Origin: Spirodela intermedia
Lineage: Eukaryota; Streptophyta; Magnoliopsida; Alismatales; Araceae
Direction: 5' to 3'
NCBI GenBank assembly: GCA_902729315.2
Contig: LR746274.1
Location: 4,243,037 to 4,307,036 of the forward strand
Length of the DNA: 64,000 nt
Below, piece by piece: positions 35,801 to 44,870 of the stretch. Numbering within the stretch: the stretch's first letter is position 1; each line of letters starts with the position of its first letter. Under the pieces are notes generated by a model. That model was not told the DNA's origin. It worked only from the letters and a program-made list of their open reading frames with translations, and searched no databases. A program made the translations under genes and the position numbers.

Positions 35801-36803
35801 TCTACGTCAGACAACCTAATGGGTTTTGAGATTGAAGACAATGAGCATTTGATTTATAAGCTGAAGAAGGTTCTTTATGGCTTGAAACAAGCTCCTAGAG
35901 CTTGATATTTGAAGCTTGATAAAAGTCTTCAATCATTGGGTTTGACTAGAAGTAGCTATGAATATGTGCTTTACTTCAAAATTCTATCAAATTCTCACCT
36001 ATGTGTGAGAATTTATGTTGATGACTTGCTCATCACAAGTACTCCTGAAGATGAAGTCGTGAATTTCAAAAGAAGAATGTTAGTAGTGTTTGAGATGATA
36101 GATATGGGGTTTCTTTCTTCATATTTGGGAATTCAAGTTGTTTAGCTTGAAGGTGAGATTATTTTATCCCAAAAGTCTTTTGCATTGAAGATACTGAAGA
36201 CATTTGAAATGCTAAATTGCAATCAGTCTCTCATCCCCCTTAAAGTAAGATCGAGGTTTAATTAGAAGGAAGGCACTGATTTAGATACAACACTATACAA
36301 GAGCTTAATGGGTTCATTGATGTATTTAACTCATAGAAGGCCTGATTTGCTCTTTAGTGTGGGTTTTCTCAATAGGTACATGGAGAATCCCACATTTGAG
36401 CATCTTAAATGTGTCAAAAGACTGCTCAGATATATCAAGGGGACACTTGTTTTCAATTTGAGATATAAAAAAAGGGAAATTTTTTGATGTAAAAGGTTAC
36501 TGTGATAGTGACTATGGTGGAAATTCTGAGGAACAGAAGAGTACCCCCGGGTTTATCTTCTTTCTCAGTGGAAATACTGTGACATGGGTGTCCCAGAAAT
36601 AAAGGATAGTGGCTCTATCCTTGTGTGAGGCTGAATATGTTTCTCTCACACTTGCATCTAGCCAAGGTGTCTAGTTGGCTGACTTTCTTGGCGAATTGAC
36701 TGGAAGAAGCCTCAAGCTAGTCAAAATATTTGTGAACAATCAATTTGTAATTGAGTTGACCAAGAATCCTATTTTTCACAGTCATTCGAAGCAATACATT
36801 TTT
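32497..36803 (+). mobile_element. Ty1/copia element, 5' LTR to RNase H, 3' end displaced
   Basis: The 5' LTR is 32497-32850 (354 bp, TGTTGGAGTTAAGCACG to AGATTCTTCA), preceded by ATTTA. A clear primer-binding site TGGTATCAGAGC is at 32853. Gag spans about 32890-33700 with a CCHC zinc knuckle (CYNCYRKGHYSNEC, 33709-33750). Protease is decayed: DTRATSHMTG near 33910, active-site Gly replaced by Arg. GAG-pre-integrase is at 34290-34418 (WLWYKRYGHLNFSSL), integrase at 34470-34805 (HGDLCGPID, RIDQDGEFNSKEF), RT at 35500-36250 with an intact-looking YVDDLLITS, and RNase H at 36500-36800 (CEAEYVSLTLASSQG). Many stops and frameshifts. The element breaks off at about 36803 within RNase H (HSHSKQYI). 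The missing tail and 3' LTR are at 39946-39419 on the other strand. Confidence 0.9.
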
Positions 36804-37050
36804 AGCCGTTAAATCCTGTGTAAAGCCCTCTTAACACGTTTCTTACAGCTGCTAGTAACTCAGTTTGCTAACACTTTCGACACCGCATCTTAGACAATCT
36901 CGTCATTTCAAATAACAAACTTCTCTTTATCGATATCACATCGATCTAGGGTTTGTGCATTAGTTCGCAGACTACCGTCCACTTAAGTTTTGTCGGGATA
37001 GGCTCCTATTTATTCGAACCATGTGATTTATCTCCTCCAGTCCTGAAATC

Positions 37051-37803
37051 ATGGAGGTTCCCTTCTCAGACACTCTGCGATCACAACCTAGATGGGTTCT
37101 CCTTCTATTATCACTTGGCCTCTTCCAAGTCTCGAGGCTTTCTCTGGCCTTCCTCCGATGGGTCTACACCTTCTTCCTCCGACCACCAAAACACCTTCTC
37201 GACTACGGCCGGTGGGCGATTGTCACGGGGCCAACAGACGGCATCGGAAAGGTCATAGCCTTCGAGCTCGCCAGGCAAGGCCTGAGTCTTATCCTCGTCG
37301 GTCGGAACCCCGATAAGCTGAAGTCGGTGTCCGCGGCACTTCAGGCCGAGTTCCGGAGCGTCGAGGTCGTGACTGTCGTGTTTGACCTCGCTGGTGACAT
37401 CCCCGACGGCGTCCAGCGGCTAAAGATGGCCATCGAGAACCTCGACGTCGGGGTGCTCGTTAATAACGCTGGTGTGTGTTATGATGCTCCCAGGTACCTG
37501 CATGAGCTCGAGGAGAAGATGTTCACCGATTTAGTTAAAGTTAACATGGAGTCGTTGACGGAGATTACCAGGGCGGTGCTGCCGCAGATGGTAAGGAAGA
37601 AGAAAGGCGCCATCGCCAACCTCGGCTCCGGGTCTGTAGTGTGTAGTGATCCTTCCATCTTACCCGATGTTCACTGTGTATACTGCAACCAAAGGGTAGG
37701 CCAAATTCATTCTTTTTCGTCCAAGGTCATCATTATCTTTAGCATCTGCCACCTCTTGGCTTTCGCTTCAATTTTCGTTTCATATTTCCTCTTTTCTTCT
37801 CTC

Positions 37804-37880
<77 letters not shown>

Positions 37881-38856
37881 ACCTACCTCGCGTGCGCTGT
37901 TACTCCGTTGTCAATATGCTTAGGATTTAGTTTCCTTTACACTTTTTATGTCTGCTTCCTCTTATATTTCCGCTTGCAGTTCTTCCCCCTTGTTTTTATA
38001 CATATTGAGACATCTTACTTCCGTGTCTATTCATGATCTTATTCGGTCATTACCCTAGCAAATTTGTGTCCTTTCTTCCAAACTATCGGCAACAGATTTC
38101 GTATTTTGTTCAAAAACTGAGTAACATATTTGACGGAGCGAGGCTCGAAGTTTATTCATTAATATTGTACAAGGTCTTTTCTGATTCATATACTAATTCC
38201 ATCTAATTTTGTATCAGTTACGTCGATGCTTTATCTAGAAGTTTGCACCATGAATACAAGAGCACTGGAATTGACATCCATTGCTGGGTAATAGTTCGTA
38301 TTCCATAACTTTGTCCGTCTGTGTCTATCTTGCTCGTAAACTAATATCTCTTTCCGAACATTGATTAGATCTATTTGTCTGAACTAGGTTCGATAGGAAT
38401 GACTTAATATGTTTATTAGTACATTGCCCATAAGACTAAGAAAGAAAATAGGCGGGTACTTTGAACAGATTATAAAATTTTCTATCCAAATAGCTAAATA
38501 TATGGCTTTCGTAAAACTATCTAACCCTTTTTCCAACATATGATAGATGCACTAAGACCAGATGATCATTTTGGTACTGTTATTTGGTTTCCACTTGACA
38601 ACTATTGGTCATTGTTTAGACTCCAGCTTATCCAGGAACAAAAATGGTCCCAGACAAGAGGCATTCTTTTTTCAACTCGACACCAGAGGAGTATGCACCT
38701 CCGGCCGTACGTGCCATCGGCTATCGGACCTCGATCCTCCCTCACTGGAGGCACTCTATGTTAAACTATCTTGCGAAACTGGCACCGGATAGTATCCTAA
38801 ACGAATGGTTTTTAGGTGATGCACTGAATCAAAGGGCAAAACATTCATTAACGTGA
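37051..38856 (+). pseudogene. KCR-g, near-complete KCR-like copy with a 7-bp duplication
   Basis: Exon 1 is 37051-37695 (645 nt), intron 37696-38217, exon 2 38218-38287 (70 nt), intron 38288-38619, exon 3 38620-38856 with stop. Splice sites are GT/AG. The start has an intact hydrophobic N-terminal anchor (WVLLLLSLGLFQVSRLSLAF) and then DYGRWAIVTG, TGPTDGIGK, LVGRNPDKLK, VLVNNAG and KVNMESLTEITRAVLPQM. At 37635-37648 a TGTAGTG unit is doubled, adding 7 nt and shifting frame just before the catalytic YxxxK (YTATK in the other frame). Without the extra 7 nt the exons would total 945 nt, the normal KCR length of 314 residues. In the present frame the ORF runs into the intron's CT repeat, which is an artefact. 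Other motifs are YVDALSRSLHHEYK in exon 2 and KMVPDKRHSFFNSTPEEYAP in exon 3. This copy sits on an inverted segment. Confidence 0.88.
37801..37876. repeat. (CT)n microsatellite in KCR-g intron 1
   Basis: About 75 bp of nearly pure CT with a single interruption (CTAT) near its start. It is the longest dinucleotide run in the window. Confidence 0.95.
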
Positions 38857-39418
38857 GATAAGCAGTTCATTACTCACTCTGCTTCAAAGCAGGTTTGCCA
38901 TATGGTTCATTTTGTACTTTTGCAGAATAGATTATAGGCTTGGTCCTTGATCTCGTTCCAAGTTGCTTCAATGGGCTCATAAATGGTCTTCCAAGTTGCA
39001 TCAAATGCCATTCAATGGATGTCTGAGCAATAAGTCGTGGCCAACGTCTGCGGGCACGGCTCGGAATCATGGCGGGCGGGGTAGTCGTTGGGGAAGGGAA
39101 AGAGAAGAAACTAATGCAGTCAGTGAAAGAGGAGGCCAGCTTGCTCTGGGAACTGGCACATCGGTTCCGGAGATAAACTCGGACGGCAGTAGGACCGAGA
39201 TCAGAACTTCCTGACTGAACCTGTTAAGAGCAGAAATTATGACGTTCCGAGTCTATTTCTGTTCGACATATTAGCGCACATCGCCGATAATTTAACCTTC
39301 TATCACCTGAATTATTTTTATTTGAACTTAAAACATCCTCCACGTAATCATCACATGGTTTTAGTCGGATAGTTTGATTAATCATCATTTATCTATCCGC
39401 GTGAGCACGTGTTTAAAT

Positions 39419-39946
39419 TGAATAATCTGGTTACGATTCTTTCAGAAACACTCAAGAAACCCTCAAGAAAAGTATAGAGAAAATGCACAGAATTTGATTC
39501 AAGGAAAAGGAGAACAGAAGAGACATGATTCTGTTCTCTGCAGGTCCTTATAAAGGACCAGGTCGAAACACTATGCGAGAGATGCCGTTTAGGCAGTTAC
39601 TCGCTTGACAACTGTCACCGTTTTGGCATCTCAACAGTTATATAAACGGTCGTGATTAAAGGATGTAGGAGGAGAGAGAAAACAACAGATAAGAAACGGC
39701 GCACTTCAGATCCTTGCGACGTCTCAAAAAACCGCTCCATTCAAGGCTGATTCCGCGTGTGTAACTCTAACAAACTCCTTAAGCTCGCGTCTGATCAACT
39801 ACAGCTTGAACTCCAGTCAGTGTGCGGAAAACAGCAGACTTGACTCGTCCAAGGGGCTTCGTGAGGATATCCGCTCGTTGTTCTTCCGTCGGCACATGAG
39901 CACTTCAACCTCCTTGTCTTCAACGCATTTCTTGACATAATGGTAC
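39419..39946 (-). mobile_element. Inverted RNase H tail and 3' LTR of the split copia element
   Basis: On the minus strand, 39946-39773 encodes the last part of copia RNase H. YHYVKKCVEDKEVEV is clear; a frame change then leads to a region matching the usual end of pol. A 354-bp LTR follows directly (39772-39419, TGTTAGAGTTACACACG to AGATTATTCA). Immediately after the LTR comes ATTTA, the same five bases that precede the 5' LTR at 32497. The pol part starts almost exactly where the plus-strand element stops (HSHSKQYI, then YHYV). So this is the displaced 3' end of that element, not an independent insertion. Confidence 0.88.
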
Positions 39947-41614
39947 ACTCAGACAGTCAACGTGGAACATGTGGTTTCCATAAGTTTCTTTAGAAAATGT
40001 CTGTATGTATTGATTATTTTGTCATTAATGCACGTGTTGCCACCTGCCAAAGCTTTAATGAGAGCGAGATAATAGTTTGACTTCCACTATCCTTTCCGGC
40101 CGCTCCCTCTCTCTTTCCGTCAACTTTTCACGCTGATCTATTTTGTACTGTCTTGCTTTTGCACGGTGCGTATTTATTGCTTTCGCAGTAATTCTTGCCA
40201 TCAATGTAATATTTCCCGATCCCATACGGCACCAAATTTCTCTGTTAGATCGTAATCAGCAACTAGGTCAAATCCATATCGTCAACTATCAGCTTCCATT
40301 TTACCCTGCGCAGTCTTAGTCGTGATCAAATTAATCTATAATAACAAACGGATGGCTGCAAAATATAACTAGCTGTATGCATTAGAGAGAAGTTACTCGC
40401 CTCCTATTGGAGTCAATCTAAGGGGACTCACCCTTCCACGCTCAATTAAAAAACTAGGAATGCGGATCAAGAGAAACGATTTGACAGACTTTTGACATTA
40501 AGTTTTTTTGCATTTATCGACAAATTGGTAGCAGACGGAGAAAACTCTTGGGATATTGACGTAATACATGTCAAAGGTTACACCACATGTTTAAGAAACT
40601 TTTTGGGGAAGTAAATCTAATTGTGGAGCGTCCATCTTTTAGGAGGCCCGGTAATATATGTTCGTAATGCTTGCATATTCCCCTTAAACAAAATAACTGC
40701 TCTTCAAGATCCTAAGAATAGTCCAGGCACATAAAGATCCTTCAACGTTGATGGTGGATGTAGATCGGAAGAATTCATCACGCCCTTAGAATGAATGGAT
40801 AAACCGTACACTTGGGAGCTGATTGAAATGATCCTCTTTCTAGTGTCAGTCACAAACCTGTCACGCACATTCTTGATTACTTGTATTTTCTTACGTAGAC
40901 AATTATTTAAACTTTGGAATTCCTTTCTCGCGATTTGACCTCGTATCATTAGCCAGACATTTGACCTCGTATCATTATTTAAACATTTGCATTGCTACTG
41001 GAAAGAGAACCAGTATCCTCCTTCAGACGTTCTGCATGTGACTAGTTTTACGATCTGAAGGAGAAATGATGTTTCCTGCAAAAATTGTTCCAATTTGATT
41101 GAACTACACAAATATTCGTTCCAATTACCTGGGGAAAAGCACAGATGCATATGCGAGAGATGTTATCTTTGTTCAATATCTTCTTTTGGGCTGCAGTATT
41201 TCCCCCTTTTCTGGGAATTTATTGACCATGTTGGTGGGCATCTTCCACGGCTTCGTGCGTTAATATGTGATGAGCACGTCCGTCGTCGCTTGTGTTGTGT
41301 GTGAGGCTATGCCCTTGTGCGCGTATACCTCGGTATTTCCTACTCACGTCGGGCATTGGGCCTGTGTCTTTCTGGATTTCTAAGACATTTTAATTCTCAA
41401 GTCCATTGCTCACGAACTCACTGTACATTTAACCTGTGCATTGGGAAACGAAATATGTCCTATGGAGAGCATCAAAGCAGATGTGCTTCCGGCACCAGCC
41501 TGCTTCCTAGTTTAATCAGTATTTCCGGCTGAATAATTTGTATGAATATTCGTATTTGGAATGAGTTATTCAATCGATTTTCACCCAGCGCAGATAGAAT
41601 CAGATTTCTCACTT
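39947..41614. other. Intergenic DNA, no gene recognised
   Basis: Unique-looking sequence with only short open frames. If the inversion is undone, the left part of this stretch would lie upstream of KCR-g and could be its former promoter flank. Nothing else can be supported. Confidence 0.5.
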
Positions 41615-42740
41615 AGTTTCCTGAGCTTGAGGACGGAATGAATTAATGGAGTTAATTATGAACAGACGAAAAAACTCAATTGGTCAGTTCATGAGTGGAA
41701 TTTCGTTTAGTCACTCATCTTTAGCTGTGGGAATTAACGCGCAGAGAGAAATAGAGGCGACGACACAGAAAGGCCATTATTACGAATGCTGCCATCGCAG
41801 TTTATCTTCGCAATTGTTGATGTGGCTGCTTTTAATGCAAACGGTCAAAGGAAAGGGAATATAATGGGAGGGGAAAAGAGTAGTGATAATGACCCTGGGA
41901 GGAGCTTATCTTGGGCGGATCATCAAAGGAATCTGTTAGAACTAATAATGCGGATGAAGGAAAGAAAACGAGGAAACAAAATACGGAGGAAAAAATCGAT
42001 AATTGATCGTGGGAGAAACATACGTTTTTCATACGATTCACTATCAATAGATAAATTAAAGGAAAAGACGAAAAAACGTGAAGAAACAAATATACAGAGA
42101 TACCTTCGCTCCTCATTCATTCTTGTCCCTCACGTTTCACCCTGTGAGATGACTAATTCATTTTCTTCCCATTCATTCGCGTTCTTCCGTTATTCAGATC
42201 GAGAACCAGTGCCATGTACGATTTTCTGAGTCCTGAGAGTTGCAATCTAATACACTGGTATGAAAATAGACGTCCAAACAACAAGCTAGTAGATTCAATA
42301 AGTCACAGAGATCTTGCTCGACGGGGACCATTCTCTGTGTAGTAATCTACCAGGAAAAGAATGAGAGCTTGTTCATACCTCTGTCACAATATTTCAGAGT
42401 ACTGCTGCATTCTATGTAGTTTGCTTACTCAACTGAAGAAATCGTCTTTACTTGAAATCTCGGTAATTGGAATCGCGTGCACGGATGAAATGCCTCCATC
42501 ATGAAAGACCATCGATTATAATCGAGATGAACTAATAGAAAATCAGATCCCCTATAGAAAAATTGTTTTCTTCTCGGTTATCGAGTCTTCTCCCTCTCTT
42601 TTACAACCATCGCTTAGAGGAGGTCAAGTAGTCCATAAGATGCAGATTCCTCTCTATCTGTTCCAAATACCATTTTTACACACTTCGTACAGGGAAGAAG
42701 TCATCTGGATAAATAAATAAAAACTTATTATAATAGACAG

Positions 42741-42754
42741 CTATTTATATAAAC
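42741..42754 (+). promoter_or_regulatory. Possible TATA box of KCR-h
   Basis: CTATTTATATAAAC lies about 225 bp upstream of the KCR-h ATG and is retained in copy A (about 17279-17292) upstream of KCR-c. It is a good TATA match at a plausible distance, but no transcript data exist here. Confidence 0.35.
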
Positions 42755-42976
42755 ACAGATGAAAGCGTTTCTACTGTGATCGGTGTGGTTCATTAATTTT
42801 CTAGGTCCCTTTGTCTCCCTCCACACACGAGTCATTAAAACATTGAAAGGACCTCTATCTGCCCACTAAATCCATATTCAAAGATCGGACCCTTCCGAAA
42901 GATAGTTTTCATCCTTGGGATCGCGACCTACAAACTAGAACTTAGGCTCAGTTTAGCTCTCCCCGGTAGAGAAGTC

Positions 42977-44384
42977 ATGGAATTTTCCCTTTTAGAGACT
43001 CTCCGTCATCAACCTACATGGATTTAGCTTCTGCTATCACTTGGATTCTTACATTTCTCAAGGCTTTCTTTCTCCTTCCTAAAGTGGATCTACATCTTCT
43101 TCCTCCGACAACCAAAAAACCTTCTTGATTACGGCCGATGGGCGATTGTAACTGGGCCGACCGACGGCATTGGAAAGCCCATGGCCTTCGAGCTGGTCAG
43201 ACGAGGTCTTAATCTGATCCTTGTTGGTCGGAATCCAGAAAAGCTGAAGCAGGTCACCGGAGAACTTAGGGCGGAAGTGCCGACTGCTGAGCTGGTATCC
43301 ATCGTCTTCGACCTCTCGAACGATATCCCAGACGGGATCCAGCGACTAGAAAAGGCAATCGAGCGTCTCGACGTGGGAATTCTTGTGAACAACGCAGCAG
43401 CGTCGTACGCTGTCCCGAAGTGCCTGCATGAGGTGGACGAGGAGATGTATACGGAGCTGGTGAAGGTCAACATGGACGCGTTAACGGAGATTACCAGGGT
43501 AGTGCTCCTGCGGATGCTGAAGAAAAAGAAGGGAGCCATCGTAAACGTCGGTTCTGGGTCATCTGTAATCGCTCCGTCTTACCCCATGTTTACTGTTTAT
43601 GCCGGTACCAAAGCGTGAGTCTATTCTCAACTCATTCCTTACCGTTTCACTGCTACAAGGAATTCGAATCTTGTTCTTCGTCCGAAGTTTACTAAAAGAT
43701 TTATTTTCCATTACACGATGTACGATATAAGTATTTTGCTTGAAACTTTGCGTTGAGTGTCTAATTTTAAGAAAATTAATGTTCCTTATTGTCCATCATT
43801 TACGTTGATCAACTATCAAGAAGTCTTCACCATGAATACAAAGAAAAAGGGATCGATGTCCAGTGCCAGGTAATCTAGAGTTTTTAATCATGTTATTAAA
43901 ACATCATTCATCGTTCAGTCTGCAACATATATACGCCCGCACATATATGCATGTATAAGAAAATTGAACATAAGACTATTTAGAATTATTTGGATTTTAA
44001 AAAAAAAATTACGTTATACTCTATTGCATGTGATTAGATTTGAGGAAATTTTAATGAAAACCTTGCATCCCTCTCCTGAAAAAGACTCTGTTGTGGTATA
44101 AAGCATGTTTTTTTCACACTGAGTATGGTATAAGTTTCGTCGACTTTCAGGTTCCATCTTACATAGTCACCAAAATGGTACCAGATAAAAGACGTTCCTT
44201 CTTTAATTCAGCGCCAGAGGAGTATGCCCTCCCAGCTGTACGTGCCATCGGATTTGGAACGACGGTTCTCCCTTACTGGAGACACTCTATACAGTGTTAT
44301 TTCGCTAAACTAGCCCCGGAGAGCATCCTTAATGAATGGTTATTACGTTCTGCCATTAAGAGAAGAGAACAGTATCCAGCTTAA
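42977..44384 (+). pseudogene. KCR-h, near-complete KCR-like copy with stop and acceptor loss
   Basis: Exon 1 is 42977-43614 (638 nt), intron 43615-43799, exon 2 43800-43869 (70 nt), intron 43870-44150, exon 3 44151-44384 with stop; total 942 nt, 313 residues. Motifs are NLLDYGRWAIVTG, TGPTDGIGK, LVGRNPEKLKQV, ILVNNAA (usually NNAG), KVNMDALTEITRVV, YAGTK (YxxxK), YVDQLSRSLHHEYK, and VPSYIVTKMVPDKRRSFF. Two lesions are visible. A TAG at codon 17 (43025-43027) stands where KCR-c has CAG in the same context. The acceptor before exon 2 reads CAT instead of CAG (43797-43799). The next AG, at 43819-43820, would keep frame but remove seven residues (YVDQLSR). The rest is open. A recently inactivated member of the c/f/h subfamily. 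Confidence 0.88.
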
Positions 44385-44870
44385 AGCATGAGGATTAACT
44401 TGAAGCCGAATTTCGTCGACTATCTAGTTGTGTACTAGTAATAAACTTGGTTTCTATGTGATGTATGTTGCTTGTACGTGTCTGTTTACGGGTTCAGTTT
44501 GCGATTAATTTAACTCTTGTTGTTGTGTACTCATTCAATGGTACCCATGTGCATATTAATGATGCACAGTGACAAAAGGCTGGGATGTATAAACAATCAT
44601 CTTCCCTTGTTGCATTGCATTAGCTGCTGCTAAATCCACCAGACACAAATCCACCACATTAGCTGCTATCAAGGGATGTTGGGGATTGGACCCTCCTCAT
44701 CCTCCCTTGTTGCACTGCAGAAATCTGATGCAAAATGCACATGAGAAACAAAGGAAACGAATGTTAAGAACAACTACACTAGATTTATGTGATTCGGAGC
44801 AACCTCATACATCCATGATAACATACCAATTCTGCATGATAAGTATGACATAATTTGGACGATTAATGCT
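44385..44870. other. 3' flank of KCR-h, no gene
   Basis: The trailer of KCR-h is followed by unique-looking sequence with a short local repeat of an AAATCCACCA-type motif (about 44632-44660). No coding feature is seen. The left edge of the gypsy element to the right could not be fixed. Confidence 0.45.

Larger units (their letters stand above)
41615..44384 (+). repeat. Segmental duplication copy C (upstream region plus KCR-h)
   Basis: This is the most complete of the three copies. The region 41615-42976 upstream of KCR-h matches copy B throughout and copy A from 41838. An open frame of 147 codons (41786-42229) covers part of it. Copies A and B preserve parts of the same frame (RSLSWAD), but overall nucleotide similarity explains this without selection. 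I treat it as non-coding upstream DNA. Confidence 0.8.

Noticed and set aside
37051-37923. A 290-residue open frame through KCR-g exon 1 and the CT repeat
   Set aside because: The last 75 or so residues come from the frame shift and from reading into intron 1. A good donor at 37696 and exons 2 and 3 downstream show the real gene model.
38963-39214. Open frame downstream of KCR-g (contains VKEEASLLWELAHRF in another frame)
   Set aside because: Possibly a fragment of another gene in the KCR-g 3' flank, but no family could be named and the frames are broken.
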